From Streptomyces nigra (lineage in GTDB: Bacteria; Actinomycetota; Actinomycetes; Streptomycetales; Streptomycetaceae), in NCBI RefSeq assembly GCF_003074055.1, contig NZ_CP029043.1, positions 620,001 through 684,000 of the forward strand: a DNA stretch of 64,000 nucleotides, read 5' to 3'. The position numbers and the translations under genes were made by a program. Every line of letters starts with the position of its first letter. Within the stretch, counting starts at the first letter, position 1. The notes beneath the pieces were generated by a model that was not told the origin of the DNA, made no database searches, and saw nothing but the letters and a program-made list of their open reading frames with translations. This document shows, piece after piece, positions 11,446 through 20,081 of this stretch.

Positions 11446-13527
11446 ATGTCTCCAGGCGAACGTCCCATGGCCGGGGGCGACGAGCCGGCACGGGGACCGA
11501 TGGGTCCGAGCGGACTCCTCGACGTGCTCAAGGTGGCGTCCGTCGTGCTGGACGTCGAGGGCCGCATCGTGCTCTGGAGCCCTCAGGCCGAGGAGCTGTT
11601 CGGCTATCCGGCGCGCGAGGCGCTCGGCGAGTACGCCGCCCGGATCATGGTCCACGAACAGCACCTGGATCTGGTCGTCAAGCTCTTCGCCGACGTCATG
11701 GAGACCGGCGAGGGCTGGGCCGGCGCCTTCCCCATCCGGCGCAAGGACGGCGGCACCCGTCTGGTCGAGTTCCGCAACATGCGGCTGCTGGACGACCAGG
11801 GCGACGTCTACGCCCTCGGCCTGTGCGCCGACCAGTCGACGGTCCGTCAGGTGGAGCGGGACGTGGCGCTGTCCACGCGCACCATCGCCCAGGCGCCCGT
11901 CGGGCTCGCCGTCCTCGACACCGAGCTGCGCTACGTCTCCGTCAACCCGGCGCTGGCCGAGCTGAACGGCCTCCCCGCCGAGGCGCACCTCGGCCACATG
12001 CCGCACGAGCTGATGCAGGACACCGAGGCGGCCCGCACCGTGGAGGCGGCGCTGCGCGCCGTGCTGCGCACCGGCGAGCCCGTCATCAACCGGCGGATCG
12101 TGGGCCGTACCCGGGCCCACCCCGACATGGACCGCTTCTGGTCCGTCTCCCTGTACCGCCTGGAGGACACCGCCGGGACGGTGCTCGGGGTGGCCGGGAT
12201 GGCGGTGGACATCACCGAGCAGCACCAGGCCGCGGTCGCGGCGGAGACCGCGCGGCGCCGGCTCGCGCTCATCGCCGACGCGTCCGCCCGGATCGGCACC
12301 ACGCTGGAGCTGGACCGTACGGCCGGCGAACTGGCGGACGTCGCCGTGCCGGAGCTCGCCGACGTGGCCGCGGTGGATCTGCTGGACGCCGTCGTGCAGG
12401 GCCGGCGCAGCACCCTCGGCCCCGCCGAACCGGCGGTGATCCGCGCCCTCGCCGTCCGCTCGGCGCACGACACCGGCGCCGTGGAGGCCGCCGATCCCCC
12501 CGGGCACATCGCCCGCTACGGGCCCGACCGTCTGGTCACCGAGTGCGTGCGCACGGGCGACCCGGTGCTGGTGGCGCGGGTCGGCGACAAGGACCTGCCG
12601 CGTATCGCCCGCTCCCCCGAGGCCGCCCGTCAGCTCGGCCGCGCGGGCCTGCACTCGTATCTCGCGGTGCCGCTGATCGCGCGCGGCGAGGTTCTCGGCG
12701 CCCTCGACCTCAAGCGCATCCACAACCCGCTGCCGTTCAGCGAGGACGACCTGCTGCTCGCCCGCGAGCTGGCCGCCCGCGCTGCCATCCAGATCGACAA
12801 CGCCCGCTGGTACCAGAACGCCCGCGACACGGCCCTGACCCTCCAGCGCAGCATGCTGCCCAGCCACCCGCCGGTGACCGGCGGCCTCGAGGTCGCCTCC
12901 CGGTACCAGCCGGCCGGCGCGGGCGCGGAGGTCGGCGGTGACTGGTTCGACGTGATCCCGCTGGAGGGCGCCAAGACGGCGCTGGTCGTCGGCGACGTCA
13001 TGGGCAGCGGCATCGAGGCCGCCGCCACGATGGGCCGGCTGCGCACCGCGACGCACACCCTGGCCTCCCTCGATCTGGAGCCGACGCGGCTTCTGGAGCA
13101 CCTCGACACGATCACCCAGGGACTCGACCACTCCATCGCGACCTGCGTGTACGCCGTGCACGACCCGGAGCTGCGGCAGTGCCGCATCGCCAACGCCGGG
13201 CATCTGCCGCCTGTCCGCGTCCGCCCCGGCCGGCCGCCCGAGCTGCTGGAACTGCCGACGGGCGCCCCGCTCGGCGTGGGTGGTGTCGCCTTCTCCACGA
13301 CGACCGTCGACCTCGAACCGGGCGACCAGCTCGTCTTCTACACCGACGGTCTGGTGGAGACCCGCCGTCACCCGCTGGACGAACGCCTCGACGCGCTCCT
13401 GGCCCTGCTCGACGACCCGGGGCGCCCGCTGCAGGAGTGCTGCGACCTCCTGCTGCGGACGCTGCACCAGCCCGAGAACTCCGACGACGTGGCCCTGCTC
13501 ATCGCCCGGGTGCTCGACCCCGCCTGA
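11446..13527 (+). CDS. PAS-PAS-GAF-SpoIIE protein serine/threonine phosphatase
   Basis: 693 residues. Two PAS folds (about 20-130 and 145-255), a GAF domain (about 265-445; SYLAVPLIARGEVLGALDL) and a C-terminal PP2C/SpoIIE phosphatase (about 460-690; VGGDWFDVIPLEG, VVGDVMGSGIEAA, ANAGHLPPVRV, FYTDGLVETRR, DDVALLIARV) follow one another. The metal-binding Asp residues of PP2C are present. Such proteins dephosphorylate anti-anti-sigma factors of the SpoIIAA/RsbV type in partner-switching cascades, with PAS/GAF sensing a signal. No anti-sigma partner gene is adjacent. ATG 11446 is favoured over GTG 11413 because GAAGG lies upstream at suitable spacing. Confidence 0.9.
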   Translation: MSPGERPMAGGDEPARGPMGPSGLLDVLKVASVVLDVEGRIVLWSPQAEELFGYPAREALGEYAARIMVHEQHLDLVVKLFADVMETGEGWAGAFPIRRKDGGTRLVEFRNMRLLDDQGDVYALGLCADQSTVRQVERDVALSTRTIAQAPVGLAVLDTELRYVSVNPALAELNGLPAEAHLGHMPHELMQDTEAARTVEAALRAVLRTGEPVINRRIVGRTRAHPDMDRFWSVSLYRLEDTAGTVLGVAGMAVDITEQHQAAVAAETARRRLALIADASARIGTTLELDRTAGELADVAVPELADVAAVDLLDAVVQGRRSTLGPAEPAVIRALAVRSAHDTGAVEAADPPGHIARYGPDRLVTECVRTGDPVLVARVGDKDLPRIARSPEAARQLGRAGLHSYLAVPLIARGEVLGALDLKRIHNPLPFSEDDLLLARELAARAAIQIDNARWYQNARDTALTLQRSMLPSHPPVTGGLEVASRYQPAGAGAEVGGDWFDVIPLEGAKTALVVGDVMGSGIEAAATMGRLRTATHTLASLDLEPTRLLEHLDTITQGLDHSIATCVYAVHDPELRQCRIANAGHLPPVRVRPGRPPELLELPTGAPLGVGGVAFSTTTVDLEPGDQLVFYTDGLVETRRHPLDERLDALLALLDDPGRPLQECCDLLLRTLHQPENSDDVALLIARVLDPA

Positions 13528-13556
13528 GCGGCCCGCGCGCGTGCCCCCGGCCGGCC

Positions 13557-14372
13557 TCAGACCTGGCCGACGACCACATGTGCGTAGAGCTCGTCGGAGA
13601 CCAGCAGGCGGGCCGACAGCCCACTGGCCTCGAAGGTCTCCACGGCCCGCGGCGCCTGGCGCTCGCTCGTCTCGATCAGCAGGCAACCGCCCGGCGCGAG
13701 CCAGCGCGGCGCCTCGGCCGCGACCCGGCGCAGCACGTCCAGGCCGTCCGGGCCCCCGTCCAGCGCCACCAGCGGCTCGTGCTCCCGCGCCTCGGCGGGC
13801 AGCAGCGGCACCTCACCGGTGGGGACGTACGGCACGTTCGCCGCGAGGATGCCGACGCGGCCGCGCAGTCCGGCGGGCAGGGCCTGAAACAGGTCGCCCT
13901 CGTGCACACGGCCACCGAAGGGCGACACATTGTCGCGGGCGCAGCGCACCGCGGCGGGGTCGATGTCGGCGGCGTGCAGTTCGGCCCCGTCGAGCGCGGC
14001 GGCCAGGGCCGCTCCCACCGCGCCGGACCCGCAGCACAGGTCGACGACCACCCGGGCGTCGGGGACGTGGGCGAGCGCCTGCCGCACCAGGAACTCGGTC
14101 CGGCGGCGCGGGACGAAGACGCCGGGTGCGACGGTGATCCGCAGGCCGGCGAACTCGGCCCAGCCGACGACGAGTTCGAGGGGCAGACCGCTCACGCGCC
14201 GGTCCACCAGCGCGGCCAGGTCGCCGGGGTCGGCGGCGGCGGAGATGATGAGCCGGGCCTCGTCCTCGGCGAACACACAGCCGGCGGCACGCAGGGCGCT
14301 CACGACGGCGTCGTGGGAGAGGGGTGAGGGAGAGGCGGGGGGCGGGAACGGGGGCGGGGACGCGGGGGGCAT
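13557..14372 (-). CDS. PrmC/HemK-related class I methyltransferase
   Basis: 271 residues. The SAM-binding motif is VVDLCCGSGAVGAALAAAL (about 120-138), and motif IV is NVPYVPT rather than the canonical NPPY of release-factor glutamine methyltransferases. GVFVPRRRTEFLV precedes the SAM fold as in PrmC, where it is VLIPRPETE. It belongs to the actinobacterial PrmC-related putative N5-glutamine methyltransferases; the substrate may not be a release factor. The start at MPPASPPP (14372) is uncertain because the first 18 residues are proline-rich and unconserved. It is convergent with the SpoIIE gene. Confidence 0.8.
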   Translation of the reverse strand: MPPASPPPFPPPASPSPLSHDAVVSALRAAGCVFAEDEARLIISAAADPGDLAALVDRRVSGLPLELVVGWAEFAGLRITVAPGVFVPRRRTEFLVRQALAHVPDARVVVDLCCGSGAVGAALAAALDGAELHAADIDPAAVRCARDNVSPFGGRVHEGDLFQALPAGLRGRVGILAANVPYVPTGEVPLLPAEAREHEPLVALDGGPDGLDVLRRVAAEAPRWLAPGGCLLIETSERQAPRAVETFEASGLSARLLVSDELYAHVVVGQV

Positions 14373-14743
14373 GGAAGCCGAGAGCCTTTCGGGAAGCCGA
14401 AGGGTGCTCTGGCGGTCGCCTAGCGGCGGAGGTCCGCGCCGATCCGAAGGGTGAGCACCCGACCTGACACAGCGGTGATGGGTCCCACCTCCCGGCTCCT
14501 GGGCCGGGGCTCTCCCGGCTGGACGGCATACCTTACCGCAAGGGTCCGGGGCGTTCCGGGCCTTCAGGCCGGGGTCTGTCCGCCGCCTGTGGCGACGCGG
14601 TGTCCGGTCGGCGTCACCGCACGTGAGCGGCCTGGCGCCCGGGCGCGGGTCCCCCGCCGGGACGTCGTACGGTGGTACGCGCACCTGCTGTTCCCGTTCG
14701 ACCAGCGGGCCGTCGCGCGCGGCGGCCTGGAGGCCCCACCCGC
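14373..14743. other. Divergent intergenic region, no gene seen
   Basis: 371 bp between the PrmC-like gene and the molybdopterin oxidoreductase. I see no convincing coding frame with an RBS, no clear riboswitch and no strong terminator. Both divergent promoters must lie here. Confidence 0.5.
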
Positions 14744-15349
14744 ATGCATGTCACCCGAGGCTTCACCGGACGCCCGCGCGTCCCGAACGCCGCCCTGCCG
14801 CCGGGTCAGTACGACGCCGGTGACGACTGGCCCGTGCTGTCCGCCGAGGTCACCCCGGAGCTGACGCCCGAGGAGTGGTCGTTCCGCATCGACGGCCTGG
14901 TGGAGCGGCCGCACACCTGGAACTGGGACGAGGCGCACGCCCTGCCCGCCTCCGCGTACGAGGGCGACATCCACTGTGTGACGAGCTGGTCCAAGTTCGG
15001 CGTGCGGTTCGGCGGTGTCTCGCTGGACGCCTTCCTCGATGTGGTCCGGCCCCATGGCTCCGCCACCCATGTGGTCGCCTACGCGCACACCGGGTACACC
15101 ACCAACCTCCCCCTCGCCGATGTGACCGGCGGGCGCGCGTGGATCGCCTGGGAGTACGACGGGCGTCCGCTCGCCCCCGAGCACGGCGGCCCTGCGCGGT
15201 TGATCGTGCCGCATCTGTACTTCTGGAAGAGCGCGAAGTGGATCGCGGGTCTGCGGATCCTCGACCACGACGAGCCGGGTTTCTGGGAGAGCAACGGCTA
15301 CCACCCGCGCGGCAACCCCTGGGAGGAGCAGCGGTACTCCGGTGACTGA
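14744..15349 (+). CDS. Molybdopterin-dependent oxidoreductase (sulfite oxidase/MsrP-like fold)
   Basis: 201 residues, a single oxidoreductase molybdopterin-binding domain. The Cys in GDIHCVTSWSKFGVRFGGV (about residue 77) is the expected Mo ligand. DPAHGGPARLIVPHLYFWKSAKW-type sequence near the end is the family signature, here EHGGPARLIVPHLYFWKSAK. There is no Tat signal, so it is probably cytoplasmic, unlike MsrP. It overlaps the next gene by 8 nt; that gene encodes a flavin reductase and is likely its electron-transfer partner. The substrate is unknown. Confidence 0.85.
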   Translation: MHVTRGFTGRPRVPNAALPPGQYDAGDDWPVLSAEVTPELTPEEWSFRIDGLVERPHTWNWDEAHALPASAYEGDIHCVTSWSKFGVRFGGVSLDAFLDVVRPHGSATHVVAYAHTGYTTNLPLADVTGGRAWIAWEYDGRPLAPEHGGPARLIVPHLYFWKSAKWIAGLRILDHDEPGFWESNGYHPRGNPWEEQRYSGD

Positions 15350-16115
15350 GACCCTCGGTACGGCACAGCCCTTCACTCCCCCGACCCGGTTCGCCGTGCC
15401 CGGCCGTATCGCCGTGGACGACCAGGTGGCGTCCGAGTGGCAGGCCGCGACGATCACGGAGGTCCGCCGCGAGACACCGCGGGCGGCCACCTTCCGGCTG
15501 GCGGTGCCCGTGTGGCCGGGACATCTGCCCGGCCAGCACCTGATGGTGCGGCTGCGCGCCCGGGACGGCTATGTGGCGCAGCGCCACTACTCGATCGCGT
15601 CCGCGCCCGACGACACCGGCCATATCGAGCTGACGCTGGACCATGTCGAGGGTGGTGAGGTGTCCGGCTGGTTCCACACGGTGGCCGAGCCGGGCGACAC
15701 GGTCGAGGTGCGCGGCCCGGTCAGCGGGTTCTTCGCGTGGCCCGGCGACCGGCCCGCCCTGCTGCTCGGCGCGGGTTCCGGCGTCGTCCCGCTGATGTCG
15801 ATGGTGCGGCACTCCCGCGCCCGCGGCTCGGACGTGCCGCTGCGGCTGCTGGTGTCCGCCCGCAGCCCCGAGGAGCTGCTCTACGCACGGGAGTACGGCC
15901 CCGAGACGACGGCCGTGTTCACACGCTCCGCGCCGGCCGGTGTGCCCGTGGGACGTATGTCCCTCGCACATGTGGCGCCGCTCCTGGCCGAGCGACCGCC
16001 CGGTGGGTGGGAGGCCTATGTGTGCGGCTCCAACGGGTTCGCCGAACACGCGTCGCGGCTGCTGGTTGCGGCGGGCCAGCCCGTGGACCGCATCCGGATC
16101 GAGCGCTTCGGCTGA
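15342..16115 (+). CDS. FAD/NAD(P)-binding oxidoreductase, ferredoxin-reductase type
   Basis: 257 residues from GTG 15342, overlapping the molybdo-oxidoreductase by 8 nt. FAD-binding barrel with RHYSIAS (RxYS motif, about 82-88) and an NAD(P)-binding fold beginning LLLGAGSGVVPLMSM (about 139-153); CGSNGF near the end is the usual C-G-x-x-G element. No ferredoxin domain is fused. The overlap implies co-translation and a two-component system that delivers or takes electrons from the molybdopterin protein. Confidence 0.88.
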   Translation: MTETLGTAQPFTPPTRFAVPGRIAVDDQVASEWQAATITEVRRETPRAATFRLAVPVWPGHLPGQHLMVRLRARDGYVAQRHYSIASAPDDTGHIELTLDHVEGGEVSGWFHTVAEPGDTVEVRGPVSGFFAWPGDRPALLLGAGSGVVPLMSMVRHSRARGSDVPLRLLVSARSPEELLYAREYGPETTAVFTRSAPAGVPVGRMSLAHVAPLLAERPPGGWEAYVCGSNGFAEHASRLLVAAGQPVDRIRIERFG

Positions 16116-16232
16116 CCGGCCCGGGCGGGCCGTGGCCGGCCCGTGCGACCGCGTGGCCGATTGAGGTCGATGCGCGGCCGGTGCGAGGGCGGCGCGAGGA
16201 GCAACGGCCGGTGTTCGGGGTACCTGGACGGC

Positions 16233-16817
16233 ATGCGAAGCCGGGTACGTGGCCGGCGCCGGCGGCCCAACGAGCTGCGGCGCCGGTCGGATGTCGTCGA
16301 GACGTGGACCTCGCTCGGGGTGGGCCTCCTGCTGTTCGTGGCCGCACCCCTGGTGGGCGTGGTCGCGGCGTGGTGGGCCCACGGGGACGCCCACGCCACG
16401 GCGGAGAAGCAGCGGGCCGAACGGCGCCAGGTGCGGGCGACGGTGGTCCGCACGGTGTCGGGCGCGCTGCACACCCCGCAGACCGGGCGCCAGCCGTCGG
16501 CGAAGGTGACGGTCCGTTGGGCGGAGCCCGGGAGCGGCCCGCGGACGTCGGCCGTGCGCGTCCCCTCGGGCACACGGCCCGGTGACACGGTCCATGTGTG
16601 GCTGGACTCCCGCGGCCGGGGCGTGCTGCCGCCGCCGGACGACTCCGCGGTCCGGCTGCACGCGGCGACGATGGGCGTGTGCGCGACGGGCGCCACGGCC
16701 GCCGTCGTCGTCCTCGGCCACGGCCTCGTCCGGCACACGGCGATGCGCCGCAGGCTCGCCGAGTGGGACCGGGCCTGGGCCGCCACCGAACCGGTGTGGA
16801 CGGGCCGCAACGTCTGA
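16233..16817 (+). CDS. Two-helix membrane protein, Rv1733c-like
   Basis: 194 residues. A basic N-terminus (RSRVRGRRRRPNELRRRSD) is followed by a transmembrane helix (SLGVGLLLFVAAPLVGVVAAWWA, about 27-49), an extracytoplasmic domain of about 90 residues with V-T-V-R-W and V-P-S-G-T-R-P-G-D-T-V-H-V-W-L-D segments, and a second helix (GVCATGATAAVVVLGHGLV). This two-helix layout is that of the Rv1733c family found in mycobacteria and streptomycetes. Its function is unknown. Confidence 0.75.
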   Translation: MRSRVRGRRRRPNELRRRSDVVETWTSLGVGLLLFVAAPLVGVVAAWWAHGDAHATAEKQRAERRQVRATVVRTVSGALHTPQTGRQPSAKVTVRWAEPGSGPRTSAVRVPSGTRPGDTVHVWLDSRGRGVLPPPDDSAVRLHAATMGVCATGATAAVVVLGHGLVRHTAMRRRLAEWDRAWAATEPVWTGRNV

Positions 16818-16939
16818 GCACGGCCAGCGCCCCAAAGGCCGAGTCGAACGCGGATCCGTGAAGTGCCCCTGGTCAGCGCACCGATCACCGACGTAGCGTG
16901 CGGTGGTCCGCGCTCTCTCCTTCCCACAAGGTGAACTCC

Positions 16940-17908
16940 ATGGCCCTCTTCGACCTCCCGCTCGACGAACTGCGCACGTACCGCAGCCGGTCCGTCGAGC
17001 CCGAGGACTTCGACGCCTTCTGGTCCACGACGCTGGAGGAGGCGCGCGCGTACGACCTGGACGTCCGCTACGAGCCCGTCGACGCCGGCCTGTCCACGGT
17101 GCGGGTGTACGACGTGACGTTCGCCGGGTTCGGCGGACATCCCGTCAAGGGCTGGCTGCGCCTGCCGGCCGGGGCGACCGAACCGCTGCCGCTGGTCGTG
17201 GAGTTCGTCGGCTACGGCGGCGGACGCGGGCTGCCGCACGAGAACCTCCTGTGGGCGTCCACGGGCCGTGCCCACTTCATGATGGACACCCGTGGGCAGG
17301 GCAGCACCTGGGGCGCCGGCGGCGACACCCCGGACCCGGTGGGGTCCGGACCCGCGCACCCCGGCTATATGACCCGGGGCGTCGAGGCGCCCCAGACGTA
17401 CTACTACCGCCGGTTGCTCACCGACGCCGTCCGGGCCGTCGAGGCGGCCCGCGCGCACCCGCTCGCCGACGGCGGCCGTACGGTCGTGGCCGGGGAGAGT
17501 CAGGGCGGTGGCATCGCGATCGCGGTCGGCGGGCTGGTGCCCGACCTCACGGCGGTGGCGCCGGACGTGCCGTTCCTGTGCGACTTCCCGCGCGCGGTGA
17601 CCCTGACGGACCGTCGCCCGTACCGGGAGATCGGCGCCTACCTCTCGACGCACCGGGGCCGCACCACCGACGTCCTGCGCACCCTGTCCTACTTCGACGG
17701 CGTCCACTTCGCCGCGCGCGGCCGGGCACCAGCCCTGTTCTCTGCGGCGCTGGAGGACCAGACCTGCCCGCCGTCGACGGTGTTCGCGGCGTTCAACGCC
17801 TGGGCACACGACGAGAAGGCCATCGAGGTCTACGACTTCAACGACCACGAGGGCGGCGGCCCGTATCACCAGGTGGCCAAGCTGGACTGGCTGCGCTCCT
17901 ACGCCTGA
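16940..17908 (+). CDS. Acetyl xylan esterase / cephalosporin-C deacetylase family (CE7)
   Basis: 322 residues; AAGGTGA precedes ATG 16940. Alpha/beta hydrolase with the CE7 hallmarks: RGQGSTWG (oxyanion motif), nucleophile elbow GESQGG (Ser about 190), acid in ALEDQTCPPS (Asp about 272) and His in NDHEGGG (about 302). The acid-His spacing and length fit multimeric CE7 deacetylases, which remove acetyl groups from short xylo-oligosaccharides and from cephalosporin C. There is no signal peptide, so it acts on imported oligosaccharides in the cytoplasm. Confidence 0.92.
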   Translation: MALFDLPLDELRTYRSRSVEPEDFDAFWSTTLEEARAYDLDVRYEPVDAGLSTVRVYDVTFAGFGGHPVKGWLRLPAGATEPLPLVVEFVGYGGGRGLPHENLLWASTGRAHFMMDTRGQGSTWGAGGDTPDPVGSGPAHPGYMTRGVEAPQTYYYRRLLTDAVRAVEAARAHPLADGGRTVVAGESQGGGIAIAVGGLVPDLTAVAPDVPFLCDFPRAVTLTDRRPYREIGAYLSTHRGRTTDVLRTLSYFDGVHFAARGRAPALFSAALEDQTCPPSTVFAAFNAWAHDEKAIEVYDFNDHEGGGPYHQVAKLDWLRSYA

Positions 17909-18039
17909 CGGGCGCCTGCCCGGCCGCCGCGCGCCCGCCCCCTTCCCCGCAGTCCGACCAGTCGGTACGTTCAGGGAGCCCGGGACCGCTCCGGCGGGCC
18001 CCCGGTCACCTCGGTGGACGACGAAGGGTGGAGTAGCTC

Positions 18040-19206
18040 ATGACGGACCCTGCGGCGCGAGTGCACGGGCATTGCGATCCACGGTTCGCGGCGGTGCGCA
18101 CGGCGTTCGAGGCGAACTTCCGGGAGCGGGGCGAGCTGGGGGCCGCGGTCGCCGTGACGGTCGGCGGCGAGACGGTCGTGGACCTGTGGGGCGGCTGGGC
18201 GGACGAGGCCCGCAGCCGCCCCTGGGAACGCGACACACTGGTCAACGTCTGGTCGACGACCAAGGGTCCGACGGCCCTGTGCGCGCACATCCTGGCCGAC
18301 CGGGGGCTGCTCGACCTGGACGCGCCGGTGGCCGACCACTGGCCGGAGTTCGCGGCCGCGGGCAAGGAGGGGGTCCTCGTACGGCATCTGCTGGCACACC
18401 GGGCCGGCCTGCCGGGGCTGCGTGAGCCGCACTCGCTCGAGCAGCTCTACGACTGGGAGGCGACGACCGGGCGGCTCGCGGCGACGGAGCCCTGGTGGAC
18501 ACCTGGGACGGCGTCCGGGTACCACGCGCTCACCTACGGCTTCCTGGTCGGGGAGGTCGTACGGCGGGTGTCGGGGCTGCTGCCGGGGGCGTTCCTGGAG
18601 CGCGAGGTGACCGGGCCGCTCGGCGTCGACTTCACGATCGGGCTGCCGGAGAAGGAGTCCGGCCGGGCGGCCGAGCTGGTCCAGCCGCCGGCCGGCCCGG
18701 AGGGCGAAGGGCCCGCCGCACCGGCCGCGTTGCCGCCCGTGGCGCTGGCCGCGCTGGCCAATCCGGCGGTGGGCGCCGAGCAGGCCGGCACCGCCGCCTG
18801 GCGGGCGGCCGAGATCCCCGCCGCGAACGGGCACGGCACCGCGCGGGCGGTCGCGGCGCTGTACGGGATCCTCGCGGGCGGCGGTTCGTACGGCGGCCTG
18901 CGGTTCCTGTCCCCGGAGGCGGCCGAGCGGGTGCGGGAGGGGCAGGGCAGCTGCCGTGACCTGGTGCTGGGGGCAGGACTGGGGCACGACACGGAGATCG
19001 GGCTGGGGTTGTGGCTCAGCGGCGCCGATGGCTCGTACGGACCCAACCCACGGGCTTTCGGACATGACGGCTTCGGCGGCTCCTGCGGTCTGGCCGATCC
19101 GGAGGCGGGGGTGTCGATGGGGTATGTGATGAACCGGATGGGGCCGCATATCGCCGACGATCCCCGCAAGATGACCTTGGTCGACGCCGTGTACGCCTCA
19201 CTCTGA
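18040..19206 (+). CDS. Serine hydrolase, class C beta-lactamase/EstB esterase family
   Basis: 388 residues; RBS GGTGGAG. The nucleophile motif is S-T-T-K in VWSTTKGP (Ser about 72), the second motif is Y-H-A in SGYHALTYG (about 161), and HDGFGGS (about 342) replaces the K-T-G box. This pattern is that of family VIII esterases such as EstB rather than true AmpC beta-lactamases, so ester hydrolysis is more likely than beta-lactam resistance. There is no signal peptide. It lies immediately upstream of a GntR regulator on the same strand. Confidence 0.88.
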   Translation: MTDPAARVHGHCDPRFAAVRTAFEANFRERGELGAAVAVTVGGETVVDLWGGWADEARSRPWERDTLVNVWSTTKGPTALCAHILADRGLLDLDAPVADHWPEFAAAGKEGVLVRHLLAHRAGLPGLREPHSLEQLYDWEATTGRLAATEPWWTPGTASGYHALTYGFLVGEVVRRVSGLLPGAFLEREVTGPLGVDFTIGLPEKESGRAAELVQPPAGPEGEGPAAPAALPPVALAALANPAVGAEQAGTAAWRAAEIPAANGHGTARAVAALYGILAGGGSYGGLRFLSPEAAERVREGQGSCRDLVLGAGLGHDTEIGLGLWLSGADGSYGPNPRAFGHDGFGGSCGLADPEAGVSMGYVMNRMGPHIADDPRKMTLVDAVYASL

Positions 19207-19258
19207 GTCAGTGGACGACCACGCGGTTTCGGCCGAAGTGGAGGCCGACCCTTCCCTC

Positions 19259-19273
19259 ATGGTTTAGACCAAT
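19259..19273. promoter_or_regulatory. dre-like operator upstream of the GntR/HutC gene
   Basis: ATGGTTTAGACCAAT includes TGGTTTAGACCA (19260-19271), one base from the DasR consensus core TGGTCTAGACCA. It lies 66 bp before the start of a GntR/HutC-type regulator, the family to which DasR belongs, so autoregulation is the simplest reading. A related palindrome occurs at 5123-5134. Confidence 0.55.
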
Positions 19274-19337
19274 GCTTGGATCTGGTGACGCAAGGAGCCC
19301 GCACGGCTACGACACGTCACCGATCAGGAGGCGCGGC

Positions 19338-20081
19338 ATGGTCCGCACCACCCCGCACGAACGCCCTCTCACCACAGCGCAGCCGCTGTACTGGCGGATC
19401 GCCACCCAGCTGCTGGGCGAGCTGCGCGACGGCACCATCCCGCCCGGTGAACGGCTGCCGGGGGAGCGCCAGTTGGCCGGGCATTTCGGAGTCAGCAGGG
19501 AGACCGTACGACAGGCGCTGGAGGTGCTGCGCAGCAGTGGTCTGGTCGCCACCGACCGGCGCGGCAGCCACGCCAGCCTGCCGGGCCTGCCGGTCGAGAC
19601 GCCGACGGCGGTGGCGTTCCCGATCGGCGCCCGGGCCACGGGTCCGGGCGCCGTGGACCGGGCCGCGGTCGCCTGGGAGCTTCCCTCGCCGGAGCATGCC
19701 GAGGCGCTGGGGATCGATCCGCACCGCCCGACGCTGGTGCACCGCCACGAGTCCACCGGCGCCGACGGCCGGGCCCGGCGCACGGCCGTGACGACGTTCT
19801 CGGCCGTGGCGCTCGCGGAGGTGGTGGAGCTGGCCCGCTACCGGGACCGCGCGGACGGCTCCGGTGCGGCCGAACTGCGCCGCGCCTACGACTGGATGCG
19901 CCGGGCGGGCCTGACGCTGCATCACCGGGACGCCATCACCCGCTTGCCGGGCGGCTCCTCGGTACGGGTCACCCGGCGCTCCCACGACCAGTACGGGCGC
20001 CCGCTGGAGATCACGGACCTGGTCGTGGACGCCCATCAGGACGCGCTGGTCTACGAGTTCACGGTCCCGGCGGCGGGCTGA
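19338..20081 (+). CDS. GntR/HutC family transcriptional regulator
   Basis: 247 residues; RBS AGGAGG upstream of ATG 19338. The N-terminal winged helix (PLYWRIATQLLGELRDGTIPPGERLPGERQLAGHFGVSRETVRQALEVL region, about 15-65) is typical GntR, and the C-terminal half (about 85-245; ITDLVVDAHQDALVYEF end) is a UTRA ligand-binding domain. HutC-type regulators sense sugars or amino-acid derivatives. A dre-like site precedes the gene. Its last 31 bp overlap the convergent thioesterase gene. Confidence 0.88.
   Translation: MVRTTPHERPLTTAQPLYWRIATQLLGELRDGTIPPGERLPGERQLAGHFGVSRETVRQALEVLRSSGLVATDRRGSHASLPGLPVETPTAVAFPIGARATGPGAVDRAAVAWELPSPEHAEALGIDPHRPTLVHRHESTGADGRARRTAVTTFSAVALAEVVELARYRDRADGSGAAELRRAYDWMRRAGLTLHHRDAITRLPGGSSVRVTRRSHDQYGRPLEITDLVVDAHQDALVYEFTVPAAG

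Noticed and set aside
14373..14743. Moco riboswitch before the molybdopterin oxidoreductase
   Set aside because: No segment matched the expected conserved loops; only ordinary GC-rich hairpins were seen.
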